Shown piece after piece: positions 9,779 to 20,023 of a DNA stretch of 64,000 nt. The position numbers and the translations under genes are program-made. The stretch's first letter is position 1. Every line of letters begins with the position of its first letter. The notes beneath the pieces were generated by a model. The model made no database searches. It was not told the DNA's origin and worked only from the letters and a program-made list of their open reading frames with translations. This DNA comes from Debaryomyces hansenii CBS767. Taxonomy: Eukaryota; Ascomycota; Pichiomycetes; Serinales; Debaryomycetaceae. The DNA lies in contig NC_006048.2 of the NCBI RefSeq assembly GCF_000006445.2, forward strand, positions 930,001-994,000, in the 5' to 3' direction.

Positions 9779-11786
9779 ATGCCACCCATATACGTAAAAG
9801 GTGGTGTATGGACAAATGTTGAGGATGAAATTTTGAAAGCTGCTGTTTCAAAATATGGGTTAAATCAATGGTCGAGGGTTGCATCTTTACTTGCCAAAAA
9901 ATCTGCCAAACAAGCAAAAGCTAGGTGGAATGAATGGCTTAATCCTAATATTGACAAGTCAGAATGGACACGAGAGGAAGATGAGAAATTATTGAGTTTA
10001 GCAAAGTTATTACCGAATCAATGGAGAAGCATCGCTCCTATTATAGGGCGCACGGCTACTCATTGCGTTGAAAGATATCAAAAGTTGTTAGAAGACACTA
10101 ACGACGTAGGAATCGAAGGTGATGAAAATGATTTGAGATTATCAGGGCCAGGTATTGAATCGTTGCCTGCTACTGGTACGTCACATGTTGGTGATTTGAA
10201 TATAAATCCAGAAAGTAAGCCAGCCAAACCTGACGAAGAAGATATGGATGACGAAGAAAAGGAAATGTTGAGTGAAGCGAGGGCCAGATTGGCAAATACA
10301 CAAGGTAAAAAGGCTAAGAGAAAAGCGAGAGAAAGAATGTTGGAAGAGAGTAAGAGAATTTCATTGTTGCAAAAGAGAAGAGAATTGAAAGCTGCTGGTA
10401 TGAAAGTGAGTTTAGAGTCAAAGAATAAGAAACGAAGACAAGAATTTGATTATAATGCTGACATACCCCATGAACATGAGCCCCAATCTGGTTTATATGA
10501 TGTTGACGAAGAGAATGAAGCAAATCGCCTTGAAAGGATTAAATTTGAAAGAGGAGTTGCTAAAGAAGGCATACCGTTACAAGAAGTAGATGAAAAACAT
10601 AAGAAGCAAAAACAGGAAGCCAAGAAATCTAAGGATGATGGTGCTAAACAAACCCAGATGAGTTTGGAGGCAGCAGCAGAGGTTTTTCACGAGCGTGAAC
10701 AAGAGATTCTAAAAAGGCGAAAATTAGACCTACCAGCCCCAGAAATCTCCTTGGATACTCAACCTCCTATAGGGGAACTGGGATCAATCAATATTTCTGA
10801 TATAACCACGAAAGATTCTAATCAAGAAGGTATAGATGATAGAATTTTGAAAGCAACAAGAGAATTAAAGAGAAATCAGGCCACAAAATCAAGTCTATTA
10901 GCAGAAGATACACCTGAAATAAAGAAAGAAACATTATCAAAAGAACCTACATCGTCTAAATTGAAGTCTCAGTGGAAGAAGTCTGTTTTAAATTTATTAA
11001 AAAGCTATTTTGCAAAGTTACCGAAACCGCATAATGATATTGGAATCATCCTACCGAGCTATGATCCCAATGAGGAACCAATAACGGCGTCTAACGAAAA
11101 TGTCTACTGACAGTAGAGTCGATCAAGGTGAAAGACTAAGAAACTTGGAAATTTTACGTCAAGTAGATGAGGAAAAAGCAAAGCTAAGGCGATCGCAGGC
11201 TGTACAGCGAGAACTACCTATTCCTAAACCCTCCTCATTACAACAAATTGATACATCTAAGTGTTCCAAATTAGATTTATTAATATTTAATGAAATGAGA
11301 ACCTTGCTAAATTCAGACTACGCTAAGTATGAGGATCCAACTTTCAAAACTAACTTAATTGATGATTTAGATGAAGAATCGTTTGGCATAGTTAATAATG
11401 AAATTTCAGGAGAGCTTATGAAAATGGAATCTGCCAAAGTCTCACCAAAATCGAGTCATCTCCCAAAAACATATGAAATGGCTGAGCAAATCATTTCTAA
11501 ATTGCATGAATTGTCGTCGGAATCCTCGTCTATCGAGAATTCCATATCTGCTAACATAAACATTTCAGCATTCAACTACAGAGAAAATAATGCATTACAA
11601 AATATTGATAATCTCTATAACGAATTGAATCGAGCAGATATTGAATTGAAGGGATATACAAAAATGTTACAGAACGAAGAAATAAGCATAGAATCAAGGT
11701 CCAAATATTTGCATGAATTAGTAGATGATCTCGTTGATAACGAACACTTACTTGAAGAAAAAGTTAGAATGTTACGTAGGACTTAA
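9779..11786 (+). CDS. CEF1: Cef1 (Cdc5-like) splicing factor, apparent frameshift near codon 440
   Basis: Cef1/Cdc5 is a core subunit of the NineTeen complex that activates the spliceosome. The N-terminus has two Myb-type repeats (GGVWTNVEDEILKAAV..., SEWTREEDEKLLSL...) in about the first 110 residues, then the conserved ARARLANTQGKKAKRKARE helix. The reading frame 9779-11110 ends with TGA just after LPKPHNDIGIILP, a block that corresponds to the middle of Cdc5 proteins. The rest of Cdc5 homology (VQRELPIPKPS, coiled-coil C-terminus) continues in the +1 frame at 11100-11786, with no stop codon between. Together they give about 667 residues, a plausible Cef1 length. The break could be a sequencing error in an AAAA run, a real one-base insertion, or programmed +1 frameshifting; two separate genes is unlikely because both halves belong to one family. 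Confidence 0.85.
11085..11107 (+). other. CEF1: Frameshift window inside CEF1
   Basis: The zero frame stops at TGA 11108-11110. The +1 frame has its last upstream stop at 11082-11084. The switch must therefore occur within 11085-11107. The interval contains GAAAATG (A-run 11097-11100); removing one A joins the two frames seamlessly as ...SNE-MSTDSR.... Confidence 0.85.
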
Positions 11787-11904
11787 ATACGATATAGATT
11801 AATAATTTACACGACTATTAATGCATGCATTCGTCATATTTAGAGATTGATTTTATTGCTAAAATAAATGTTTTAATGTAGATATTTGACTAGATAAAAG
11901 AGAT

Positions 11905-14205
11905 ATGAATACAAATCTATTATATATTCCGTATCGTGAAACCGATATTATAGATTTAGGGAATGAATTGAGAAATATTATAAAGATGGAGTATTTTCAG
12001 CCATCATCAAATTTTGATAGAGACCTCCAGGCAGTAAGAAACTTACGAAATAATATAAGTAATTTGAAAAATGAACAAGTCAATAACAACGACGAAACGG
12101 TATGTGTTCAATACTACCATCAGCTCAGCAATGTGATCAAAAAATTTCCAGACGAATGCGTTGAGTTTTCATGGTATGGTACGTTAGGATATGGAAGAAG
12201 TGGCCCTACTAGATCAAGATCATTAAGAATCGAGCAATTGAATATTTTATATCAATTGGGATCTTATTTTTCACAGGCGGCGTTAATGGAATCAAGGTAT
12301 AGCGATGAAGGTTTGAAAAAATCCTGTTCATATTTACAGGCTGCGGCTGGTTGTTTTAATAGCATGATTTTACAAATACAAAAAGAGAATGAAAAAGAGA
12401 CAGGAATGATTCGTATTCCTAGAGACTTACAGCCTGAAACATTGCAATTTTTGAAAAGTTTAATGATAGCCCAAGCGCAGGAAACTATATGGCAAAAGTC
12501 ACTTGCATCAGGAATGAAGGATTCGGTCATAGCTAGATTATCAATTCAAACCTCGGAATATTATTCTACTGCAGCCAAGTATGGCAACTCATCTGAATTC
12601 ATCAAGTTAGAGTGGATAAATCATGTAACAGTCAAGCAATTTCACTTCAAAGCTGCTGCACATTATAGAGTATCTATTCTCAATCACGAAGGCTTTAAAT
12701 ACGGAGAGCAAGTTGCGAGCTTACAAGTAGCTCTTAGCAGCTGTGATTCTGCGTTTAGAAAAAAGAAGTATGTGAATGATTTTGTTATTGAAGATTTACA
12801 AGGTTTAACTGAAACTATTAAGAGCACCTTAAGGGTCGCCGAGAAAGACAATGATTTAGTCTATTTGAAACCTGTACCGAAAGAAAATGATTTAGCCCCG
12901 ATTCCCGGGGCATCTCTAGTGAAACCCATTTTACCACCAGCAATAGAGTCATTCGACGACAGTAGTGTATTGTTTAAAGAGTTATTACCTTATCTAATCG
13001 TTCAGGTGGGTCAAGCATATCGTGAGAGACAGGACTCATTTATTAGGGATCTGTTTATCGACCCAATTCAATCGTTAAATAAAATTATGTACAAATTCAT
13101 AACCGAACGGAATCTACCAGCGTCAATTGATACTATTCAAAAACCAGAAAATTTACCCGAATCTATTATACAACATTCGCAAGAAATAATATCTTATGGT
13201 GGGACAAAACTCATTGAAGATTCATTAAATGAAATTGCAAAATTGACATTGGAAAGTAGACATATTTTAGAAGGGTGTCAAGAAAGATTAAAAATTGAAG
13301 CCGATGAAGATGATATTATGAGAGAGAGACAAGGTTCTCAACGATGGGCAAGACCGAAATCGAGTGAAGCATCGTCCGAATTTATCAATAAAATAAACAA
13401 AATGGAACAATATTTAGATCAAGCTAAAGAGGGCGATCAGTTTATCATATCTCAGTATCATGAGATTGAACCATATTTGCAGTTGTATTGTGGTGGCTAT
13501 AAGGAGTTAATACAATTCATTCCCAATTCAACTTACGTCAAGTTAGACACCAAAATCAATGAAATTATTATCAAACTAAGGGAGTTGATAAATGAAGTTA
13601 GTAGGATAGAGAATCAAAGAAAACAATTTTTGACAAGGATAGAAATAAAGGCCAGAAATAATAATATTCTCCCAAGTATAATTGATAGCTTTAAAAAGAA
13701 GCAACGCAAACTTTACGAGGAAAATGCAGCAATAGATGAAAGATCATTCGAGGATGTCTATGCAAAGCATATCACAATGTTCAACAGTGACCTTAGATTT
13801 TTGGAAGATCTGAAACATGCACAAATTGCATTGGAAGGGAATATTGACGACTTGAATCAGGAATTTGAATCTGAATATCAACACACGAATAATGAATCAC
13901 AATATAAGAGACAAGAAGTACTACAGACTTTAGAAAATGTCTATACTAAATATTTGGAATTGATATCGAATCTAAATGAGGGGTCAAAATTCTACAGTGA
14001 TTTCATTATCAAAAGTAATAGTGTGCTAAAGGAATGTGATGAATATGTATATCACCGCAGAGTAGAGGGAAGAGAACTTGAAATGTTCTTGAATAATCAA
14101 GCAGTGCCAGTAGAATCAGTAGGCTCTCAGCAACTGGCCCCTGATTTTCCTCCCCAGCCTATGGGTGGTACATGGAACCCAAATAACGGTATAAAGTTTG
14201 GATAG
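11905..14205 (+). CDS. RIM20: Rim20/PalA, BRO1-domain scaffold of the alkaline-pH pathway
   Basis: Rim20 links ESCRT-III (Snf7) to proteolytic activation of the transcription factor Rim101 at neutral/alkaline pH. The 766-residue protein has an N-terminal BRO1 domain (about residues 1-370) with the Rim20/PalA-type block FSWYGTLGYGRSGPTRS and LQAAAGCFNSM. This is followed by helical Alix-type V-domain sequence to about residue 730 and a short Pro/Gly tail (FPPQPMGGTWNPNNG). The C-terminus lacks the long proline-rich and ubiquitin-protease-binding tail of Bro1 paralogs, and the BRO1 signature is closer to PalA, so RIM20 is preferred over BRO1. Confidence 0.85.
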   Translation: MNTNLLYIPYRETDIIDLGNELRNIIKMEYFQPSSNFDRDLQAVRNLRNNISNLKNEQVNNNDETVCVQYYHQLSNVIKKFPDECVEFSWYGTLGYGRSGPTRSRSLRIEQLNILYQLGSYFSQAALMESRYSDEGLKKSCSYLQAAAGCFNSMILQIQKENEKETGMIRIPRDLQPETLQFLKSLMIAQAQETIWQKSLASGMKDSVIARLSIQTSEYYSTAAKYGNSSEFIKLEWINHVTVKQFHFKAAAHYRVSILNHEGFKYGEQVASLQVALSSCDSAFRKKKYVNDFVIEDLQGLTETIKSTLRVAEKDNDLVYLKPVPKENDLAPIPGASLVKPILPPAIESFDDSSVLFKELLPYLIVQVGQAYRERQDSFIRDLFIDPIQSLNKIMYKFITERNLPASIDTIQKPENLPESIIQHSQEIISYGGTKLIEDSLNEIAKLTLESRHILEGCQERLKIEADEDDIMRERQGSQRWARPKSSEASSEFINKINKMEQYLDQAKEGDQFIISQYHEIEPYLQLYCGGYKELIQFIPNSTYVKLDTKINEIIIKLRELINEVSRIENQRKQFLTRIEIKARNNNILPSIIDSFKKKQRKLYEENAAIDERSFEDVYAKHITMFNSDLRFLEDLKHAQIALEGNIDDLNQEFESEYQHTNNESQYKRQEVLQTLENVYTKYLELISNLNEGSKFYSDFIIKSNSVLKECDEYVYHRRVEGRELEMFLNNQAVPVESVGSQQLAPDFPPQPMGGTWNPNNGIKFG

Positions 14206-14245
14206 TATATATACAATTTTGAAGTAGTTAAATACGCACTCATTA

Positions 14246-14262
14246 TTTTTTTTTTTTTTTTT
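14246..14262. promoter_or_regulatory. Poly(dA:dT) tract upstream of MOD5
   Basis: Seventeen consecutive T residues lie 80-100 bp before the MOD5 ATG and just after the RIM20 stop. Such tracts exclude nucleosomes in yeast promoters. It may also serve RIM20 3' end formation. Confidence 0.45.
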
Positions 14263-14344
14263 CATAATCTGGAACCATCAGGAAATACAACAGATGATTC
14301 TAATATAGATGATAATACGATATCTTAGGTACTTTAAAAATCTA

Positions 14345-15793
14345 ATGATGACAACACCCAAGAAAAATATAGTTACGATAGTCGGAACTACCGGAGTTGG
14401 TAAATCACAAGTAAGTATAACAACTTAATTGAGAAAATGACATTTGGAAATACTAACTATCATACAGTTTAGTATTGAACTTGCCAAGGCAATTAATGGT
14501 GAAATAATAAATGCAGATTCGATGCAAGTATATAAAAGGCTTGACATAATAACGAATAAACACCCAGTTGAAGAAAGAGAAGGTATAACTCATCATGTTA
14601 TGGACCATGTTAATTGGAACGAAGAATACTTTATTCATCGATTTTCGAAAGAGGCCAATAATGCTATTGAAGATATACATAATAGAGGTAAAATACCAAT
14701 AATTATTGGTGGAACACATTATTACTTACAGAACTTGTTATTTAAGAATAAGACCGTGGGTGAAAGCTCTAGTAGTTCAAAGTTAACAAAAGAATTGACT
14801 AACGAAGACATTGAACTTCTTGATGGTCCTGTGAATGAAATATTCAATAAACTACAGCAAATTGACCCCATAATAGCTGAAAAGTTTCATCCTGAAGATA
14901 AGAGAAAATTGAGAAGAGCTCTAGAAATATATATAACAACAGGACAGAAGCCATCTGAAATTTACCATGAACAGAAATTGGACGAATTAGAAGACACTTC
15001 GTTGAAATATAACACTCTACTTTTCTGGGTATATTCTGATCCGGATATTCTAAAAGATAGATTGGATAAACGAGTTGACAGGATGATGGAAATTGGAGCA
15101 CTAAATGAAATAAACGAATTATATGGCGTTTATAAGTCTCAAGTACAAGTACCCGATTGCACTACTGGAATATGGCAAGTTATAGGTTTTAAGGAGTTTT
15201 TGCCCTGGTTGGAATTCGCCGGGAGTCTGAATAAACAGGAAGCCTCTCGATTGTTCAATGAGGGAATTGACAGAATGAAAATCAGAACAAGACAATATGC
15301 GAAATATCAAGTTAAATGGATAAAGAAACTATTGGCGGTTGAGCTTAACAAGGAAACTAGATTTAATTTTAAATATGGAGGAAAGTTGTATTTATTAGAC
15401 GCAACGGACTTAGGGTCCTGGGATGAGAAAGTTCGAGAAGTCGGTTTAAATATTGCAAGTCAATTCTTAACTACTGGACCTACTTCTGTCACGCATCCAG
15501 AAGCTCCGGCACATTTACAAGATATATTCCCTAGTAATAGCTTTCTTGACAACTTCAATAGCAATAAAAAGTTGGGTTCAGAAAAGAATTGGAAACATTA
15601 CGAATGCTCAGTGTGCAAAGATAAGCAAGGAAAGAACTTAATAGCTGTCGGAGAAGAAAGTTGGCAAATCCATTTGAAAAGTAGAAGGCATAAACGACAA
15701 TTAGGATCTGGAGAAAGGAAAAGAAAGCATGAACAAATGATTAATCAATACAAACAGAAAACGCCAACTGAAGAAGATAACCTGAGTATTTAA
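14345..15793 (+). CDS. MOD5: Mod5, tRNA isopentenyltransferase (two exons)
   Basis: Mod5 transfers dimethylallyl from DMAPP to A37 of tRNAs reading UNN codons and acts in cytosol, mitochondria and nucleus. The gene is split: exon 1 is 14345-14410 (22 codons) and exon 2 is 14468-15793, giving 463 residues. The junction restores the P-loop region [31 protein letters not shown], which an unspliced reading would lose. Also visible are the TNKHPVEEREGITHH block, GGTHYYLQNLL, the RTRQYAKYQVKWIKK motif and a C-terminal C2H2-type zinc finger (CSVC...H...SRRHKR). A second in-frame ATG at 14348 could also serve. Sharing of DMAPP with the sterol pathway links it metabolically to ERG12, but not by position. 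Confidence 0.95.
14411..14467 (+). other. MOD5: Spliceosomal intron in MOD5 (57 nt)
   Basis: The donor is GTAAGT at 14411, the branch point a perfect TACTAAC at 14451-14457, and the acceptor CAG ends at 14467. Phase 0; removal joins KSQ to FSIEL. In-frame stops in the intron make retention truncating. Confidence 0.93.
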
Positions 15794-16786
15794 TTTACAT
15801 AGAATGCATGAAATTTTCAATTTAACTACAATCAATTCAATTCTAGGAAGCGTGTAAACTATGACCAGTATTACTATGTTCTGATATTTTGACAGCCAAA
15901 AATATGTTGTAGTGCTTCAACCATTGATAAAAGTTATTTGATACTTGCACGACTCTGTTGATGAGGTTCAAAAAAATTGTTAGCAAAATTCTTTTAATAT
16001 GTTTTGTAAGTTTTTCTTTGATACGAAAGCTTCCTATTCACTGCACCATTCTTTAATCAATGAGTGACTGGAGGGGAAAAGGAAAGCGAGAAAGAAACAT
16101 CGAATAACGTCCTCATACTAAGTTTGCTTGTATTTTGTAGCATATTTGGATTCTGCGTTTTCGAAACATGCTTCACTGTTTTCAGAATAGTTTAACTGCC
16201 CAAAATCTTCTTTGTATTGCTGACCAATTGGGAAGACAGAAGTCTGTAGTTTATGAAATAGTTGTAGCTTGAAACTAGCCAATTGATTTAAATTGTTTAA
16301 TTACAATGCTCAAGTTTTTGTATCCGGAACTAAGGTCACTTGAACAACCTCTGGCCAGCGGAATAATACCCGAATTGATAACACAAGAAAAACCTCGGAA
16401 CTTCGTACTTAACAATTGCATGGCCAAAAAAATCTGCAGATGCTCATCTCGATGTTTACGCCTTCAATTCACTTACTCTTTATAGCTCGCAAATATCATA
16501 TGCAATCGCTGCCACTAATTCTAGTCTCGCAAAGAATGAAACAAAAATCTTGAAGTCTACTGATCTTACGAATGGATTTTCCTGTAATCTAAATTATTAT
16601 TCTAAATCTAATCTTATCTAATTTATGCAATGTAAAAAATGCTCTATAATATGCTAAAAGATACCCATTTTGAATTGGACGTACTTATCTAAAAGTACAC
16701 CAAATAACCTGAAATAAACCCACCGTAAAGACATAAGCTTCATAAAAGTAGCAAATAGTAAAGTATGCACCAAAAAGTAAAAAAAC
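15794..16786. other. 993-bp intergenic region, possible decayed gene
   Basis: No intact gene is recognisable. Several short open stretches with protein-like composition occur on both strands. On the minus strand 16118-16300 has no Met but is open for 60 codons and reads through PIGQQYKEDFGQLNYSENSE before a stop. A second minus-strand stretch near 16480-16590 reads ENPFVRSVDFKIFVSFFARL. On the plus strand 16306-16485 is a 59-codon ATG-initiated frame (MLKFLYPELRSLEQPLASG...). I cannot assign any of these; a frameshifted relic of a lost gene is one explanation, chance another. Confidence 0.4.
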
Positions 16787-17977
16787 TCAAAAATCGGGAT
16801 ACGAAAAACATCTACTCTCTAAGTTTTTTAAACTGATAGAGGATGCTTTCGAGTTCTCGCTGGCGTAATTCAAGTTGTCAATCGAGCTGATACTTGAACT
16901 AATTGAGTTCGTTTTTTTCTGGACCTTGTTGTTCGAACATAACAATATTGATGTGTTGTACTGTTTGTTCAATTTTTTCTCGAGCTGTAATATTCTAGTG
17001 TCGATCTGCAGCAATGAAGAATCTTTCTGGAATTGCAAGTTATTCAAATCGTCATCTGAACACCAACCAAATTTAATCAATCTTTCTTTAGTCAACTCAA
17101 AAGCATCGATAACCTGTACCTTCAGATGGTTTAGGAAGTTCAGGTAGTTGATTAAATCTTCGAGCTTCGTTAAGTCTGCCATCGAGGAGACTTCTGTAGT
17201 AGAATCATTGCTATTTAAGTTACGGAAGAAATTGCGCTCGAAGTCGTCAATATTCTTGGACGAACCCGACAAGTTTTCCGATAACGTTATGATAGGAGAT
17301 CCCACAGGCGAACCGATCGGCGTCGTCATGGGAGTGATCAAGCTTGATTTCCTCACCTTGGCGGCCGAATGCAATGAATCGATCGTCGAAGCCGACAGAA
17401 ACGAGTCGATAGTGTCTTCGGTGGTGGTTAGGGGACTCACTCCCGGTCTGACACTCAGCGAAGTATTCGACACCAGAACATTCAACGAAGGAGCGTTCAT
17501 CTTAGAGAGTGAAAGCTTCCGGATGCCTTTCTTCAAGTTTTTCAACCGCTTCAAAGGCGAAGTGTTGTTCGACTGTGTGGTTGTCTGATCGGCCATCTGG
17601 GGTGCTTCATTCAACGCCAAGTTGGCAAACAACGGATCTATATTCAAACTAGGCGAGTTCAACTCGTACTTTGGATTCTGTACAAATTCGTTGAACAGCG
17701 ACTCCTTCCCCGTTGTATCCAACTCTAGCGATACACAGCTTTCGTTTGACATCGATGTAGCCACCGACGCCTTATGGTCGCTCATTATGCTACTAGGAAC
17801 CGTCCCTGTTTCGTCGTTGGGCAACGGCGGCAACAATATTTCACTTTCACTCTCTGGCGTCACCATTGGCATAGGCGCCATCTCCAGGTAACTATTCTTC
17901 TTGGTCTCTACGTTTGCCATTCGAACTCCGTCGATGTCGGTTTCTTTCTCTTCAATAACTATTCCTAGACCATTCAT
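16787..17977 (-). CDS. Unrecognised Ser/Thr-rich protein with C-terminal coiled coil
   Basis: I do not recognise a function. The ATG at 17977 gives 396 residues; the frame extends five codons further only through GTG. Residues 1-260 are polar and probably disordered, rich in Ser, Thr, Pro and acidic residues, with a short basic cluster (SPLKRLKNLKKGIRKLSL) and several TP/SP sites (MTTPIGSPVGSP) that could be phosphorylated by proline-directed kinases. A compact conserved-looking block follows (LEDLINYLNFLNHLKVQVIDAF..., FGWCSDDDLNNL), then a leucine heptad-like segment and a Ser-rich tail. The local GC content of the first half is higher than in its neighbours. Upstream lies the large 18-20 kb non-coding region. 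Confidence 0.75.
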   Translation of the reverse strand: MNGLGIVIEEKETDIDGVRMANVETKKNSYLEMAPMPMVTPESESEILLPPLPNDETGTVPSSIMSDHKASVATSMSNESCVSLELDTTGKESLFNEFVQNPKYELNSPSLNIDPLFANLALNEAPQMADQTTTQSNNTSPLKRLKNLKKGIRKLSLSKMNAPSLNVLVSNTSLSVRPGVSPLTTTEDTIDSFLSASTIDSLHSAAKVRKSSLITPMTTPIGSPVGSPIITLSENLSGSSKNIDDFERNFFRNLNSNDSTTEVSSMADLTKLEDLINYLNFLNHLKVQVIDAFELTKERLIKFGWCSDDDLNNLQFQKDSSLLQIDTRILQLEKKLNKQYNTSILLCSNNKVQKKTNSISSSISSIDNLNYASENSKASSISLKNLESRCFSYPDF

Positions 17978-18320
17978 CACTTTATGTGTCACTTATATAA
18001 TGTAGGAATGTAATATGGATGTATAAATATACCGTTTTTAAATTTTGCGATTGAAATTGTAATATTTAAAGTCTCATAAAATAGATCAATACAACACTCA
18101 CTTATATTACTAGAATAACAATATAAATTCGTCTGTGAATTGAATATATTATACCAATGATTTATTGAATAAAATGGCCTTCTTTATTAATATATCAATT
18201 CTCTCGTCCTGACGACTCCTTTTAAATTTTTTTTGTATGTCATGAATATTACCCTTTTACTGGATACATATGATATCTAAAGTACGAACAAATAATTTTT
18301 CGCCTCAAATTTTTTTTTGA
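17978..18320. other. AT-rich intergenic sequence upstream of the 16787-17977 gene
   Basis: Strongly AT-rich with no open frame of note. It probably includes the promoter of the minus-strand gene. It ends abruptly at the GC-rich island. Confidence 0.5.
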
Positions 18321-19800
18321 ATTTTGCCGACCATATACAGGCGCAGGACGTCCAACAAAAAACACGACGAGAAAGCGAAAATGCCTATTCTATCCTTACA
18401 TGTAGCGTCGGACGTAACAAGCAAATATGTAGACAGCTCGCCTGGTTACAATCGTATAAAGGTGCAAACTACAGATCTAGGTCAGATTTGTCGCGGCTAA
18501 TTTGATCCTATTGTGGAAACGGATAATTGATATTGTGGGATAAATATAGATGTACTGTCTCGCGGGATTCACAGAAGACCCAATAAGACGAAGCACAGGC
18601 AGAGGGACGCAGAAATATAATTCTGATGAAAGAGCCACTGGATGGCAAGTCGAACGACGTAGCCCTAGTGTAGTAGAGCCAGGCTCACCCCAGATAGTGT
18701 CTGCAACCGTAGATGAGATAGATCTGGTGGGGGATTATAGGTGTTTGGGCCACTATAGGTGGTATTCTAGAAGACTGCAGTACGTCGCCATGTTAACATT
18801 GATTAAATTTAAAATGGTGAGCGCTGACAGAGAAACGGCCGCCAGTTTAGAGTATAGGCTCGAAGCTTAAAGTCTAATCACACTAGTGTCTAGCGTCCGT
18901 CGGAAGTATATGCCATGCAGGACCACCGCCATTATGCCTGATTGCGGTGGTGGCGAAAAGGACATATACTGTATATAGTCTTGAAAGCCACTATTTCCCA
19001 GTTCTAGACCATGTCGCTCGTAGTCTAGACTGTATTCTGCCGTTGACTAGGTGGCAACCGATTGGCAGGTACGCTACATATGGGATGAGCGACACTATTT
19101 AGACGCAGATCACTCCCGGATAGGAAGTCATTCATTCAGATGTTTTGCAACCAACGACCAAGGGCAAAATAGTCAATGAGCAATTTGTATATGTTGATTG
19201 TTTCAGTTGATGCAATCTTACAAGTAGTTTACTATGTAGCCTTTGAACGTTTGTGATAAGTTGTAATCTGATTTACACTGGTGCGAACGTGTGAATAGGG
19301 GCTCAATAGTGTTATTTATGGAAGACACCGCCCGCTGTGACGCGGTGAATGTTGCCAGCGTGTAGTAGACCGCTAGGAGGGTTCAGGGGGCTCTCGTGTG
19401 GATAGTGCAAGATAATGCTAGTTGCCGACTCGATGTGGGCAAATACGCTGTTGCCCAATAGGCTTTAGTGGATGCCTACCACATAAGGTTTGCGTTTGCG
19501 TCTCAGTGCGTTGGGTGATGTGAGTGTGGGTTATTGCGAGGACGAAGCTGTTGCAGAGCGCCCCATTAGACGGAAATGTGGTAGTTTCGGAATGCTTGAA
19601 TCGACATTTCGATGAATTGGGACTCGTGTAACAGCTGTGGGGCCTTAAAGGGGCACCGGCCAAATAATCCATAAATGCCGATGTTACATTGTGGGATCTG
19701 GTACCTATTAGAGTTTAACTGATCGTATGTGGTTTTGTTATCTTACGCTAATCTAGTGGCTCTTGTTTGTGGATGAGTACAGTATACGCCTTGAAATGTG
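18321..19800. other. GC-rich, hairpin-dense non-coding island; candidate structured RNA gene
   Basis: This stretch is visibly richer in G+C than the surrounding intergenic DNA (for example 37 of 60 bases at 19321-19380) yet carries no convincing ORF. The 106- and 84-codon frames in it have no family features. It contains several perfect inverted repeats: 18905-18912 with 18963-18970 enclosing 18922-18929 with 18944-18951; 19003-19009 with 19023-19029; 19037-19045 with 19055-19068 (two nested arms); and 19026-19031... of the next kilobase numbering, i.e. CACCGC 19326-19331 with GCGGTG 19342-19347. A TATAAA at 18455-18460 precedes it on the plus strand. This looks like a long structured RNA, but I could not match it to U1, U2, SRP, RNase P or a telomerase template by eye. 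Confidence 0.45.
18905..18970. repeat. Two-tier hairpin (inverted repeat)
   Basis: The outer arms AGTATATG/CATATACT pair over 8 bp and the inner arms ACCACCGC/GCGGTGGT pair over 8 bp, with a 14-base apical loop and internal loops between. The stem is long and GC-rich at its centre, unlike simple AT palindromes elsewhere in the window. Confidence 0.75.
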
Positions 19801-20023
19801 TGAGTTGTATCACATATCATCATATTCACAAAATGAACCATTTTTCGCAACTTTATGCGATGTGACATCAAATGGAAGCGCACATGCCTTAGTTTTAAAA
19901 CAATCATACGATAGTTATTGAAAGCATACGCTGATGTGTTATATCCTTAAGTTAATTATCTGCTACATACGATATTACTAGTACATAAATACGATTACTG
20001 GTGCATTAGAGTGTGTTCTAGTT
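19801..20023. other. AT-rich spacer downstream of RAM2
   Basis: No gene is seen. It probably contains the RAM2 3' untranslated region on the minus strand. Confidence 0.4.

Noticed and set aside
14444..14467. ATG at 14444 as the start of MOD5
   Set aside because: It lies inside the intron; a start there would lose the P-loop supplied by exon 1.
18550..18870. 106-codon plus-strand frame in the GC-rich island
   Set aside because: No domain or composition resembling a real protein, and it crosses strong hairpin-rich DNA; better explained by fewer stops in GC-rich sequence.
19418..19672. 84-codon minus-strand frame in the GC-rich island
   Set aside because: Thr/His/Arg-rich chance composition with no family match; likely a by-product of high GC.
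18321..19800. Mobile element or LTR in the GC-rich island
   Set aside because: I saw no paired long terminal repeats, reverse transcriptase or integrase fragments, or target-site duplication.
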